From Limnoraphis robusta CS-951 (GTDB lineage Bacteria > Cyanobacteriota > Cyanobacteriia > Cyanobacteriales > Microcoleaceae): a stretch of DNA of 27,395 nucleotides. The notes under the pieces were generated by a model. That model ran no database searches. It was not told the DNA's origin and saw nothing but the letters and a program-made list of their open reading frames with translations. Where the stretch lies: assembly GCF_000972705.2 (NCBI RefSeq), contig NZ_LATL02000241.1, positions 1 to 27,395 of the forward strand, in the 5' to 3' direction. A program made the translations under genes and the position numbers. Position 1 is the stretch's first letter, and every line of letters starts with the position of its first letter. Positions 14,747 to 23,109 of this stretch are shown here, one piece after another.

Positions 14747-17170
14747 CTATTTGTTAGTTGGCATTAATTGATCATTTCGCTTCATGTATGAGTTTACTAT
14801 TGCAATTTTTTTGCTTGCCTCTTGATCGACAAATTTAAGCTCATCAATGAGTTGTTTTTGCTGTTCAAGAGAAAGTTTTTTATCTTTCTGAGCTTGTTTC
14901 AAACTGTCTCTATAATTCCCAAGATAAGCATTAAGCTGATCAAAGAAAGTATCAATTCGTTCTTGGAAGTCTTCTTTAAGATACTCAGAAATATCCTGAT
15001 TGATCTTACCAATGCTTGCTTCGAGAGAATCATTAATCTGAGCAACTAAATCATTTAGAGAAACAACATAGTAATCTTCTCGGACATCAGGCTTTTTGTA
15101 AGTTTCTTCCTCTTCATAAGGGACTATCCAAAGCCAATGCCAAAAAGAACGCTTTATAACTGTTCGCGTACCATACCCTCCGTCTCGCAGGCGAGTTTGA
15201 GATTTCACATCAGGCTGTATCGTTGTCAAACTATCATCTGACTCTAAAGTAGGTGAGGGTAAATCCAAGTTAATCTCGAAGGTTTCATTCAAGCGCTTTT
15301 TCGCTTTTTCGATGATGGGCTTTGTTTGTTTTTCTAAAACTTTTGTCAAGTTTATTCGAGCTTGTTCAACCTCTTTTTCTGCATTTTGACGAACACTTGA
15401 CATGATAAATTTCGATCTCTTTCTTGCCCAAGCAACCGCTTGTTCGGAACACTCTTGTGCTTCTTGCTCGGTCTTAAATTCAAAAACTCCTGCTGATTTG
15501 TACTCGGTCTTAGGCTTTGTTTTTGGTGAAAAAAATTTAGGAAAAAGAGCGAAGCTTCCGCCTAAATTAATTGGTGGAGCAATTCCGACTAAGGCTTTGG
15601 CTTTAAATGTATCGGGTTTTTTTATAGCACCATTCTGTTTGTAGTCTTCCTCAATGGAGTAATCCTCTATGCTGACTTTAGCTTCTTTTTTTAGTTGAAT
15701 CTGATTCAAATTGCTCTCAAGCGATGTTATGATTGAATCAACAACTTTTAATCGATTGCGACATTTTTCAAGACTATGTAAATCGTTTTCGAGCGCACCA
15801 ATTTCTAACCTCAACTTGTCCTCATCTTGTGCGATCGCGCTACCCCGAAGTTTTACATCATCTAATAATTTTAAGAGACAAGAATGAGTGACATTGAGTG
15901 CAGACATCATACAGCGAGGCGCCGCAGTTTCCATCAGTACATTAATTGCTTGATCAAGAAAGGGTGCAAATCCTGACTTCTTCCACATTTTTAGAGCTTT
16001 TTTCTCTAGTTCTTCCTTTGTTGCATCCTCGAGATCTTCTTCCCAGTCAATCCCAAATACTTCTTGAGCCAGTGATTCTGCTGTGACTAATTCTGTTAAT
16101 TCAGCGTCGGGATTTTGTTGTAACTCCAATAAAAATTTAGTGGCACAAAAAGCTCGAATCGCAGCGATTTCAAACACTTGTTCTGTATCGCTAGACTTAC
16201 TAAGTTCCAAGTCAGAAGCAACAAACTTTTTAACATCTTCAGGGGTCATATCTCCTTGACGACGTTGATCAACTTTATTGACTAGAACATAAAGGTTTTC
16301 TTTTCCGAGTAAATCAATAATCGGTTGAACCTGTTTTTTTACACCTTCTGCGGCTTGGTTATTTAGCTGTGTAAAATCGAGAACAATCAACACAATGGAA
16401 CTGTTTTGTAATTGATCCGCCACTACAGCACTCAGGCGAAGGTTTTCTCCCGCTTCATTTGGTCCCGGAGTATCAACAATCACTAAATTACCGAGTTTGT
16501 TGGATTGTTCGCCTTCCTGAGAATGCCAAAAAGGTGTTTCAATACGAGGAACATCTGGGAGTTTGAACAGTGGATCATTTATTGGATCTAAAACGCTACA
16601 CAGACGAACGATATCATTAAGAACACTGAGGATTTTGTGAATTTCTTCTCGTCCTTGATTTTCTGGTTTTAACAGCAATGCTCCAAAACTTTGAATATTC
16701 CGTACCAAATCATTTAAGTGGGGATATTGAGCAATTCTTTTTTCAGTTTCTTCCGAACCTAATTCGTTAATTTTTCGCTGCAAACTCTCAAGAGTGTCTT
16801 GAAAAATAGATAAAACTTCATCATTTAGCGTGAGAATGGGTTCATTTAAGTTAGCGTTGAAAAAAATCTCTGTGGGTAGTGTCGTCATTGCAGCGTTACG
16901 ACTGGGAAGCAAATCTTGACCGATAATTGCGTTAATAATTGTAGATTTACCTGCTTTCATCGGCGCAACAATTGCCATTCTTAACTCCAAGTTCTCAACC
17001 TTTCGAGTCTCGTTTTCAACTTGCTTTTGAAAATCTCCGTATTTTTGACCGAAATCTTCTGAACTCAAAGCAAAATTAGCTCGACCCATTAATTGACTGA
17101 CTTCTTTTAACAGCTCAATCACATCCTGTTGCAGATCTTGAACACTGGGTTTAAATTCGGTCCCATTCAT
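14747..17170 (-). CDS. Bacterial dynamin-like GTPase
   Basis: An 807-aa large GTPase of the dynamin family. G1 is APMKAGKST (69-77), switch I Thr is in MTTLPTE (95-101), G3 is DTPG (233-236) and G4 is NKVD (298-301). The rest is helical with long coiled segments (about 450-500, 565-630, 700-800), as expected for the stalk. There is a hydrophobic patch around 526-547 (ALVGIAPPINLGGSFALFP) and a Trp-rich spot SFWHWLWIVPYEEEE (675-689), either of which could insert into membrane. No full transmembrane span is obvious. It is similar in size to E. coli CrfC/YjdA. It is probably first in a run with the YjcZ-like and patatin genes. GAGGG lies about 11 nt before the ATG. Confidence 0.88.
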   Translation of the reverse strand: MNGTEFKPSVQDLQQDVIELLKEVSQLMGRANFALSSEDFGQKYGDFQKQVENETRKVENLELRMAIVAPMKAGKSTIINAIIGQDLLPSRNAAMTTLPTEIFFNANLNEPILTLNDEVLSIFQDTLESLQRKINELGSEETEKRIAQYPHLNDLVRNIQSFGALLLKPENQGREEIHKILSVLNDIVRLCSVLDPINDPLFKLPDVPRIETPFWHSQEGEQSNKLGNLVIVDTPGPNEAGENLRLSAVVADQLQNSSIVLIVLDFTQLNNQAAEGVKKQVQPIIDLLGKENLYVLVNKVDQRRQGDMTPEDVKKFVASDLELSKSSDTEQVFEIAAIRAFCATKFLLELQQNPDAELTELVTAESLAQEVFGIDWEEDLEDATKEELEKKALKMWKKSGFAPFLDQAINVLMETAAPRCMMSALNVTHSCLLKLLDDVKLRGSAIAQDEDKLRLEIGALENDLHSLEKCRNRLKVVDSIITSLESNLNQIQLKKEAKVSIEDYSIEEDYKQNGAIKKPDTFKAKALVGIAPPINLGGSFALFPKFFSPKTKPKTEYKSAGVFEFKTEQEAQECSEQAVAWARKRSKFIMSSVRQNAEKEVEQARINLTKVLEKQTKPIIEKAKKRLNETFEINLDLPSPTLESDDSLTTIQPDVKSQTRLRDGGYGTRTVIKRSFWHWLWIVPYEEEETYKKPDVREDYYVVSLNDLVAQINDSLEASIGKINQDISEYLKEDFQERIDTFFDQLNAYLGNYRDSLKQAQKDKKLSLEQQKQLIDELKFVDQEASKKIAIVNSYMKRNDQLMPTNK

Positions 17171-17493
17171 AACGTTAAATCCCTCGAAGGTGAATAAAGG
17201 CTTCTCCCGAGAATTTTCTCTAGGCGTTGGCTCTGTTTATAACGGGAAACTGTTCAACAGAACTTTGAAGGCTTTATATTCAAGAATAAGCGATTAAAAC
17301 TTAGATATCAATGTGGGAATTACTGAACTTTCAGAACTTTCTATGAATCAAAATGAACCTCGATCTCCGTAGAAACACTGATTCTATGAAAGTCGTTTGT
17401 TCAGCAAAACCTATTGCGTTGTGTTGTCTACAGTTTCTTAAACTGTTGTAAGATTAGAGAATAGGCGGGTATAGCGAGTAGGAGAAACCCTCA
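17171..17493. promoter_or_regulatory. Divergent upstream region with a 7-bp palindrome
   Basis: This 323-bp gap separates the dynamin operon (minus) from the TIGR03643 gene (plus). ACAGTTT (17430-17436) and AAACTGT (17440-17446) form a palindrome with a 3-bp centre. It sits between a loose -35-like TTGTCT (17424) and a -10-like TAAGAT (17449), about 50 bp before the plus-strand start, which is a plausible operator position. Nothing else recognisable is seen. Confidence 0.35.
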
Positions 17494-17751
17494 ATGACTC
17501 AAGAGATTAATCTAGACGAACAGACGATTGATCGCGTTGTCGAAATGGCTTGGGAAGATCGAACTCCTTTTGAGGCGATAGAAATCCAATTTGGTTTAAA
17601 AGAAAAAGATGTGATTGCGTTAATGCGACGAGAAATGAAACCCTCTAGCTTTAGGATGTGGCGTAAACGAGTCAGTGGACGCAACACTAAACATTTACAA
17701 AAACGCGACTTTGACAAAGGTCGGTTTAAGTCAGCAAATCAAAAAACATAA
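17494..17751 (+). CDS. TIGR03643 family small protein
   Basis: An 85-aa basic protein. EMAWEDRTPFEAIEIQFGLK and the following EKDVIALMRREMKPSSFRMW are the signature of the TIGR03643/DUF2805 family. The pattern suggests a helix-turn-helix, with a basic tail (WRKRVSGRNTKHLQKR) that could bind nucleic acid. Function is unknown. The ribosome site AGGAGA, about 9 nt before the ATG, is good. Homologues are short like this one, so it looks complete. Confidence 0.85.
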   Translation: MTQEINLDEQTIDRVVEMAWEDRTPFEAIEIQFGLKEKDVIALMRREMKPSSFRMWRKRVSGRNTKHLQKRDFDKGRFKSANQKT

Positions 17752-17786
17752 TAACAGGAAATCGGGAAATAAATTTCAGGTGTTGA

Positions 17787-17848
17787 TGTAGGGGCGGGTT
17801 CTGTAAAAATGTATGTTTTCCTAGAGATAACTGAGATCAACCCGCCCC
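17787..17848. repeat. GGCGGGTT...AACCCGCC palindromic element
   Basis: TGTAGGGGCGGGTT (17787-17800) and AACCCGCCCC (17839-17848) are inverted arms around a 38-bp centre. It has the same arms as the elements at 911-1097 and 27265-27370, with an unrelated centre. It lies in the 303-bp gap after the TIGR03643 gene. Confidence 0.75.
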
Positions 17849-17941
17849 GATGTCTGGTGTTGGTGTAGCGACGGGAACAAAATAGATTGATTCAAACGAA
17901 GAATGGTGAAAAGCCTGATAGTGACTGAGCAAATTCCTCCC

Positions 17942-17976
17942 TTTTGCCTTTTGCCTCTTGCCTCTTGCCTCTTGCC
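17942..17976. repeat. Heptanucleotide tandem repeat (TYTTGCC x5)
   Basis: Five uninterrupted 7-bp units, two TTTTGCC then three TCTTGCC. This is a typical short tandemly repeated sequence of cyanobacteria. It is non-coding, between the palindromic element and the thioredoxin terminator. Confidence 0.85.
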
Positions 17977-17996
17977 TGCGCGAAGTGCTATAACTG

Positions 17997-18025
17997 AAAA
18001 AAAAGCACCCTGAATATTTGGGTGC
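17997..18025 (-). terminator. Rho-independent terminator of the thioredoxin gene
   Basis: On the minus strand GCACCC (18025-18020) pairs with GGGTGC (18010-18005) around a 9-nt loop and is followed by eight T (18004-17997). It lies 30 bp after the thioredoxin stop. Confidence 0.85.
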
Positions 18026-18054
18026 AATTTTATTGGGAATGAAATTTAAGGGAA

Positions 18055-18438
18055 TTAGGCTTCTAAAGTGAGATACTCAGGGGTAGACAGGGAGAGAGAA
18101 CGACATCGATTTTGGTAATTTTGCATAAACTCATCGAGAGTCCGTCGCAAATCTTCCCGTCCGTGAAACTGTTCCAGCCGATTTAACTCTCGGCCGTTGT
18201 CGAATAAAATCAGGGTGGGTAGAGTCTGGAGGCGATAGGTACTGGCTAGTTTGAGACTTTGATCAGCATTGACACCAACGACTTTCACCTGATCTTGCCA
18301 GTTAGCTTGAAATTGGTGCAACTGAGGAACAATCAGCCGACACAACCCGCACCAGGGCGCCCAAAAATGAACGAGTACCGGGACAGAGGCACCCAAGACC
18401 TCTTTAGCAAAATTTTGCTCACGAATTGAAAGCAGCAT
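18055..18438 (-). CDS. Thioredoxin-like protein with WCGLC active site
   Basis: A 127-aa thioredoxin-fold disulfide reductase. The active site is WCGLC (C30, C33) instead of the standard WCGPC; cis-proline P74 is in TLPTL. Family landmarks VLVHFWAPWCGLCR and VNADQSLKLASTYRLQTLPT are clear. No signal peptide, so cytoplasmic. The CGLC change is known to occur in one cyanobacterial thioredoxin subgroup and would shift redox properties; the Trx type cannot be named surely. A C-terminal tail of about 20 residues goes beyond the fold. The gene is 49 bp downstream of the Z-ISO gene on the same strand and ends at a strong terminator, so the two are probably co-transcribed. Confidence 0.9.
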   Translation of the reverse strand: MLLSIREQNFAKEVLGASVPVLVHFWAPWCGLCRLIVPQLHQFQANWQDQVKVVGVNADQSLKLASTYRLQTLPTLILFDNGRELNRLEQFHGREDLRRTLDEFMQNYQNRCRSLSLSTPEYLTLEA

Positions 18439-18487
18439 AATCTTGGAAGTATTTTATTAATGGACGTTTAATATCACTGGGATCATG

Positions 18488-19201
18488 CTACCAGGCTATG
18501 TTACTTGTGGCACCAATCAAAAGAGGATGAACTTGCCACAAGAGAATGATGAAAACAGCAACACCCAGATAAGACCAACGGACAAACTCTTGCCACTCCA
18601 AAGTTTGACGACCCTGAACAATTGCCAAAAAGGGTATCACAGAAGTGCGATCCCGAACTGCATCAAATGCTTCACCATAACGCGCTCTTAAGCGTCTGTC
18701 GCCGTGCCAAACCGCAAATAGGTGATGAGCTACCAAACCGATAGAAGTGACCAGCGTGAAGCTTGTACCGAGCCAGAGCGTGTGAGCGATGCACCAAATC
18801 ACCTGTCCAACCATCTGAGGATGACGGGTAATGCGAATGATCCCCGTTTCGTAGAGATGAACTTGGGGTTTTTCAATCGCTGCGATTTCGAGCAGGTTAA
18901 ACGTGGCCGGATAGAGAAACACAAACGAGAATGCAGAGAGTCCCCAGACAAGCGGAATCACAAAAGGATACTGTTGAACTTGCCACAGTTGTACCCCGTC
19001 ATAACGATGATTGAAAAAGTAAATAACCAGCACAACCGCCAGAGGTAAACTAACCAAAGCAAACAAAATCCGATAGAGTCGAGCGCCGATTTTTGTTTCA
19101 CCCCAAGGACGCAGAGCCGCTAAACCACTATGAGCGACAGCAAAGCCCAAGAGCAACCCCAACATCACAAAATGGCTGGGTATTAGCCATTTATCCACCA
19201 T
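18488..19201 (-). CDS. 15-cis-zeta-carotene isomerase (Z-ISO), NnrU family membrane protein
   Basis: A 237-aa polytopic membrane protein. The NnrU/Z-ISO core is plain: AHSGLAALRPW (residues 23-33), RITRHPQMVGQVIWCIAHTL (123-142), LVAHHLFAVWHGDRRLRARY (156-175) and VRDRTSVIPFLAIVQGRQ. These stretches are much closer to plant Z-ISO than to typical NnrU. Z-ISO isomerises the 15-cis bond of zeta-carotene in the carotenoid path, using heme b; His24 and His127 are candidate ligands. The frame reaches TTG 19237, but ATG 19201 has a good GAGGTG site 5 nt upstream. It is probably co-transcribed with thioredoxin and divergent from an rbcR-like gene. Confidence 0.8.
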   Translation of the reverse strand: MVDKWLIPSHFVMLGLLLGFAVAHSGLAALRPWGETKIGARLYRILFALVSLPLAVVLVIYFFNHRYDGVQLWQVQQYPFVIPLVWGLSAFSFVFLYPATFNLLEIAAIEKPQVHLYETGIIRITRHPQMVGQVIWCIAHTLWLGTSFTLVTSIGLVAHHLFAVWHGDRRLRARYGEAFDAVRDRTSVIPFLAIVQGRQTLEWQEFVRWSYLGVAVFIILLWQVHPLLIGATSNIAW

Positions 19202-19323
19202 TGTCACCTCTTCAGTCGATAATAAAGTTAACTTCAATACAAATCATCCCGCAGTATGCTGAAAGAACTTGATCCCCTCCTATTTTGTCTTAAAGCTCCT
19301 CTGGCTTGTTGAGGTGAAGTCTT

Positions 19324-20346
19324 ATGTCAGATGTTCCATTCACACTAGACCAATTACGCATTATCAAAGCCATCGCGGCTGAGGGAAGCTTCAAGCGGGC
19401 GGCTGATAGCTTGTATGTCTCCCAACCGGCTATCAGTCTTCAGGTGCAGAACTTAGAACGACAGTTAGATGTACCGTTGTTTGATCGGGCTGGACGTCGC
19501 GCTCAACTCACTGAAGCGGGTCATCTCCTCCTGACTTACGGAGAGAAAGTTCTCTCACTGTGTCAGGAAACCTGCCAAGCCATTGAAGATCTCAGAAATC
19601 TCAAGGGAGGTACGTTGATTGTCGGCGCTTCTCAAACTACAGGGACTTATCTACTTCCCCGGATGATCGGATTATTTCGGCAGAAATATCCCGATGTTGC
19701 GGTGCAGTTACACGTTCATTCGACTCGCCGTACCGCTTGGAGTGTCGTTAATGGACAACTGGATTTAGCGATTGTGGGGGGAGAAGTTTCGGCAGAACTC
19801 GCCCAATCTCTGGAAATTGTCCCTTATGCTCAAGATGAACTGGCTTTAGTTGTTCCGATTTCTCATCCTTTTGCTGAACGGGAAACGATTGCTCAAGAAG
19901 ATTTATATCAGCTTCAGTTTATCAGTCTAGACCATCAATCCACTATTCGTCGTGTGATTGATCAAGTTCTCTCTCGCACGGGAATTGATACGACTCGTTT
20001 GAAAATCGAGATGGAGTTAAGTTCAATTGAAGCTATTAAAAATGCAGTTCAGTCTGGCTTAGGTGTGGCATTTATTTCGACCTCAGCGATTGAAAAGGAA
20101 TTAAAGATGGGAGTGGTGCGAACAGTGAAGATTGAGCGAGTGATCATTACCCGAGTTCTCTCGGCGATTTCTAATCCCCATCGTTATCAATCGAAAGCCG
20201 CAGAAGCTTTTGTCAATGAGATTTTACCTGGGTTTTCTACTCCCGGTTTAGGTAAATACAGTTTAGGTTATCAAAAACCGGAAGGGGTAGACATATTACC
20301 CAATCACTCTATCATGCAGTCGGAGTTGAGTGAAGAAACAGTCTAG
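19324..20346 (+). CDS. LysR-type regulator, RbcR/Ycf30-like, first tandem copy
   Basis: A 340-aa LysR-family transcription factor: N-terminal winged HTH (about 6-64, [20 protein letters not shown]), linker helix, and an effector-binding domain from about 95 ([20 protein letters not shown]). In cyanobacteria this subgroup (RbcR, with CmpR and NdhR as relatives) controls carbon-fixation genes. It matches the second copy at 91 of the first 100 residues, then diverges. It carries an extra tail ([18 protein letters not shown] and beyond). GAGGTGAAG precedes the ATG. It is divergent from Z-ISO over 122 bp, a layout in which LysR proteins often regulate both sides. Confidence 0.88.
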   Translation: MSDVPFTLDQLRIIKAIAAEGSFKRAADSLYVSQPAISLQVQNLERQLDVPLFDRAGRRAQLTEAGHLLLTYGEKVLSLCQETCQAIEDLRNLKGGTLIVGASQTTGTYLLPRMIGLFRQKYPDVAVQLHVHSTRRTAWSVVNGQLDLAIVGGEVSAELAQSLEIVPYAQDELALVVPISHPFAERETIAQEDLYQLQFISLDHQSTIRRVIDQVLSRTGIDTTRLKIEMELSSIEAIKNAVQSGLGVAFISTSAIEKELKMGVVRTVKIERVIITRVLSAISNPHRYQSKAAEAFVNEILPGFSTPGLGKYSLGYQKPEGVDILPNHSIMQSELSEETV

Positions 20347-20520
20347 GTTGACTGTAGTCCTGATTACTGTTCCTATTCACAAAGGCTTACAAGCTATTGG
20401 CATGAAATTGAAAAAAATCAACTCCAAACGTGAACTTGCAGTGGTTCGTTTCTCATTGTACATGAGCAGTAATTTGGGTATTGTTGAATTTGAAGATTAA
20501 ACCATTAGCTCTAAAAAATT

Positions 20521-21483
20521 ATGTCAGATGTTCCGTTCACCTTAGACCAATTACGCATTCTGAAAGCGATCGCGGCTGAGGGAAGCTTTAAGCGGGCGGC
20601 TGATAGTTTGTATGTTTCCCAACCTGCTATCAGTTTGCAAATTCAAAACCTAGAACGTCAATTAGATGTACCTCTTTTTGATCGCGGGGGACGTCGGGCA
20701 AAATTAACCGAAGCTGGACATCTCCTTCTCAGTTATGGTGAAAAAATCCTCAGTTTGTGCCAAGAAACTTGTCGGGCCATTGAAGATCTGCAAAACTTAC
20801 AAGGGGGGACGCTAATTGTTGGGGCGTCTCAAACGACGGGAACTTACCTTCTACCCCGAATGATTGGACTGTTTCGTAAACAATATCCCGATGTGGCGGT
20901 GCAGTTACACGTTCATTCGACTCGACGCACGGCTTGGAGTGTTGCTAATGGTCAAATTGATTTGGCAATTATTGGGGGCGAGGTACCAACAGAACTTCAT
21001 GATTCTTTGATGATTCAGCCCTATATTGAAGATGAACTGGCTTTGATTTTACCTGTTTTTCATCGGTTTGCTAAACAAGAAACGATTTACAAAGAAGATC
21101 TTTACAAGTTGCAGTTTATTGCCCTAGACTCTCAATCAACGATTCGGAAAGTTATTGATCAAGTTCTAACTCGCTCTAATATTGATCCCCGTCGTCTGCA
21201 AGTTGAGATGGAACTTAACTCCATAGAAGCGATTAAAAATACGGTTCAGGCTGGCTTGGGTGCGGCGTTTGTCTCGACGTCTGCGATTGAAAAGGAATTG
21301 CAAATGGGGGTTCTTCATCAAGCTAAAATAGAAGATGTGGTTGTTCGACGAATGCTTTCGGTTATTATCAATCCTAATCGCTATCAATCGAAGGCAGCAG
21401 AAGCTTTTATTCGAGATATTTTACCTCGGTTTTCAACTCAGAACTTGAATTTCACCCCAAAAGAATCGGTCTCGACAGAGTAA
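20521..21483 (+). CDS. rbcR: LysR-type regulator RbcR/Ycf30, second tandem copy
   Basis: A 320-aa LysR-family factor and close paralog of the gene 174 bp upstream. Its sequence ([56 protein letters not shown]) agrees better with textbook cyanobacterial RbcR than the first copy does, so this is likelier the ancestral gene. Its role would be activating rbcLS and related carbon-assimilation genes. The HTH lies at about 6-64. There is no clear ribosome site (AAAAAATT directly precedes the ATG), which suggests low or regulated translation. The 174-bp gap in front holds no convincing gene. Confidence 0.88.
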   Translation: MSDVPFTLDQLRILKAIAAEGSFKRAADSLYVSQPAISLQIQNLERQLDVPLFDRGGRRAKLTEAGHLLLSYGEKILSLCQETCRAIEDLQNLQGGTLIVGASQTTGTYLLPRMIGLFRKQYPDVAVQLHVHSTRRTAWSVANGQIDLAIIGGEVPTELHDSLMIQPYIEDELALILPVFHRFAKQETIYKEDLYKLQFIALDSQSTIRKVIDQVLTRSNIDPRRLQVEMELNSIEAIKNTVQAGLGAAFVSTSAIEKELQMGVLHQAKIEDVVVRRMLSVIINPNRYQSKAAEAFIRDILPRFSTQNLNFTPKESVSTE

Positions 21484-21657
21484 ATATCCCAAGGACTATT
21501 ACAACATTTTAGACATCGGTAAAGTTAAATTTTTCTTAAAAATGATTGAGAAATGGATACTCCAAACGCTCCTCAAAACCATGATTTCCAACCTTCCATC
21601 GTAAAATGTCAGGTTAACATGGAGATGAAATTGTAGATGTTACTGTTAAAAGTGACA

Positions 21658-21693
21658 ATGAGCGATGCTCAAAAAGCATCATTACCTCTATGA
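21658..21693 (+). promoter_or_regulatory. Possible 11-codon leader ORF and hairpin at the kinase start
   Basis: ATG 21658 opens MSDAQKASLPL and its TGA (21691-21693) overlaps the kinase ATG (21690-21692) as ATGA. Inside it GATGCT (21664-21669) pairs with AGCATC (21675-21680) around CAAAA, ending 9 nt before the kinase start, where a ribosome site should be. Together they could couple or restrain kinase translation. Both features are short enough to be chance. Confidence 0.3.
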
Positions 21694-23072
21694 AAATTCA
21701 TTGTACTCGTCCAGGTTGTCCCCGTCCCGAAAATATTTTTGCTGACCTTGATGAGAAGACTACTCTCAAAACTGTACAACAAAAATATTGTACAACTTGC
21801 GGAATGCCTTTGATTTTAGATGGTCGCTATCTCCCTCAATCCTTACTCGGTCAAGGTGGATTTGGAGCCGCTTTTTTAGCCTATGATCGCCGTTCTCCCG
21901 CCTTAAGAAGCTGTGTCGTTAAACAATTTCAACCTCCAAGTGATTTTACTCCCCCTCAACTCGAATTAGCACAGCAACTCTTTGAACGAGAAGCGATTGT
22001 TTTGGATCGTTTGGGTAATCAACATCCGCAAATTCCGAATCTTCTTGCCTATTTTCCCCTAGAAGCCCCGATTTGGCAATCCTTAAAATCTCAGCAATTT
22101 TTCTATATTGTTCAAGACTATATCAAGGGTCAAGATTTAGAAGCTGAACTGGTCAATAAAGGTTCATTTTCTGAGGAAAATGTGCGAGAAATTTTACAAG
22201 AAATTTTGAACGTTCTGCAATTTATTCACGAACAAGATGTCATTCATCGAGATATTAAACCTTCTAATATTATCCGCGATTTCAATCGTCGTCTTTATTT
22301 AATCGATTTTGGTGCGGTTAAACAAGTGACTCAGCAAGCTAATAATTTGGGGAAATCGACTGGAATTTATTCGATGGGATATGCTCCCCCCGAACAGATG
22401 CGGGGTCATAATGTTTTCCCTTCAACGGATTTATATGCTTTGGCTGTGACTTGTATTGTACTGTTAACGGGAAAAGACCCTCAAGAACTTTATGATAGTC
22501 ATAATGATCGCTGGAATTGGAGAAATCAGGTTCAAGTTTCTGACTCTCTTGCGGATATTTTAGATCGAATGTTACAATCTACGCCAAGCGATCGCTATGC
22601 TTCGGCTGAACAAGTTCTCAAAGCGTTAAATCCTTCACTAACAACAACTTCCGTTTCTTCTATTCCTCAAACACTGCCCATTCAACCCTCAACTCAACTT
22701 CAATCTACGGCTTCTCCCCCTAAGTTTTCAACGATAAAATTGCTAACAGGAGCGGCTTTTACAGGATTTGAAATCGCTTTGTTACGAATTGCTGTGAATG
22801 GTTTATTAGGTGGCTCACTTCATCTTCTGGTTTTAATTCTTGGCGGTACATTATCCGGATTGATTTTTGCTCAATATCGCCGTTGGATCGAAACAAAAGA
22901 GCAAATTATTTTAGCAGTCCTCTCACTAGCATTGGTTCTATTTATTCCCACGCTTGGAAAAGGTATTCCCTTATCAGCTATTATTATTATTCCTACGTTA
23001 ACAGCTTTGGCTTGTGTAGCTATAACGGCTTTATTTCGTTTAATCTATCTGATTCTTTATCGTTTCTTATAA
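21690..23072 (+). CDS. Membrane-anchored Ser/Thr kinase with N-terminal zinc ribbon
   Basis: A 460-aa cyanobacterial 4-Cys kinase. C5, C10, C34 and C37 form a zinc ribbon. The kinase domain (about 47-320) has GQGGFG (54-59), ATP-binding K78 (VVKQF), HRDIKPSN (186-193, catalytic D188), DFG (206-208) and APPE (232-235), so it looks active. A Ser/Thr/Pro/Gln linker (about 318-345) precedes four hydrophobic segments (about 348-460) ending the protein in the membrane. It phosphorylates Ser/Thr of unknown proteins. The gene 37 bp downstream encodes an anchored ligand-binding protein, so it probably belongs to the same operon and supplies the missing external sensor. Confidence 0.92.
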   Translation: MKIHCTRPGCPRPENIFADLDEKTTLKTVQQKYCTTCGMPLILDGRYLPQSLLGQGGFGAAFLAYDRRSPALRSCVVKQFQPPSDFTPPQLELAQQLFEREAIVLDRLGNQHPQIPNLLAYFPLEAPIWQSLKSQQFFYIVQDYIKGQDLEAELVNKGSFSEENVREILQEILNVLQFIHEQDVIHRDIKPSNIIRDFNRRLYLIDFGAVKQVTQQANNLGKSTGIYSMGYAPPEQMRGHNVFPSTDLYALAVTCIVLLTGKDPQELYDSHNDRWNWRNQVQVSDSLADILDRMLQSTPSDRYASAEQVLKALNPSLTTTSVSSIPQTLPIQPSTQLQSTASPPKFSTIKLLTGAAFTGFEIALLRIAVNGLLGGSLHLLVLILGGTLSGLIFAQYRRWIETKEQIILAVLSLALVLFIPTLGKGIPLSAIIIIPTLTALACVAITALFRLIYLILYRFL

Positions 23073-23109
23073 CCCTAACTCTCGAAAATACTATTTTGGT
23101 GATGATCTT

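Noticed and set aside
15402..15644. 80-aa plus-strand frame inside the dynamin gene
   Set aside because: Antisense shadow of a continuous 807-aa coding region.
12611..17170. Calling the dynamin-coiled coil-patatin run a proven anti-phage system
   Set aside because: Patatins and dynamins occur in defence, but no nucleotide sensor, cyclase or other defence gene is beside them; kept only as a hypothesis.
17942..17976. CRISPR or regulatory repeat
   Set aside because: 7-bp units without spacers; a common cyanobacterial short tandem repeat.
17821..18027. 68-aa minus-strand reading frame
   Set aside because: It is made of the heptanucleotide repeat, the palindromic arm and the thioredoxin terminator; low-complexity translation.
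20402..20500. 32-aa ORF between the two rbcR-like genes
   Set aside because: Basic, no ribosome site, no recognisable pattern; chance ORF in a 174-bp gap.
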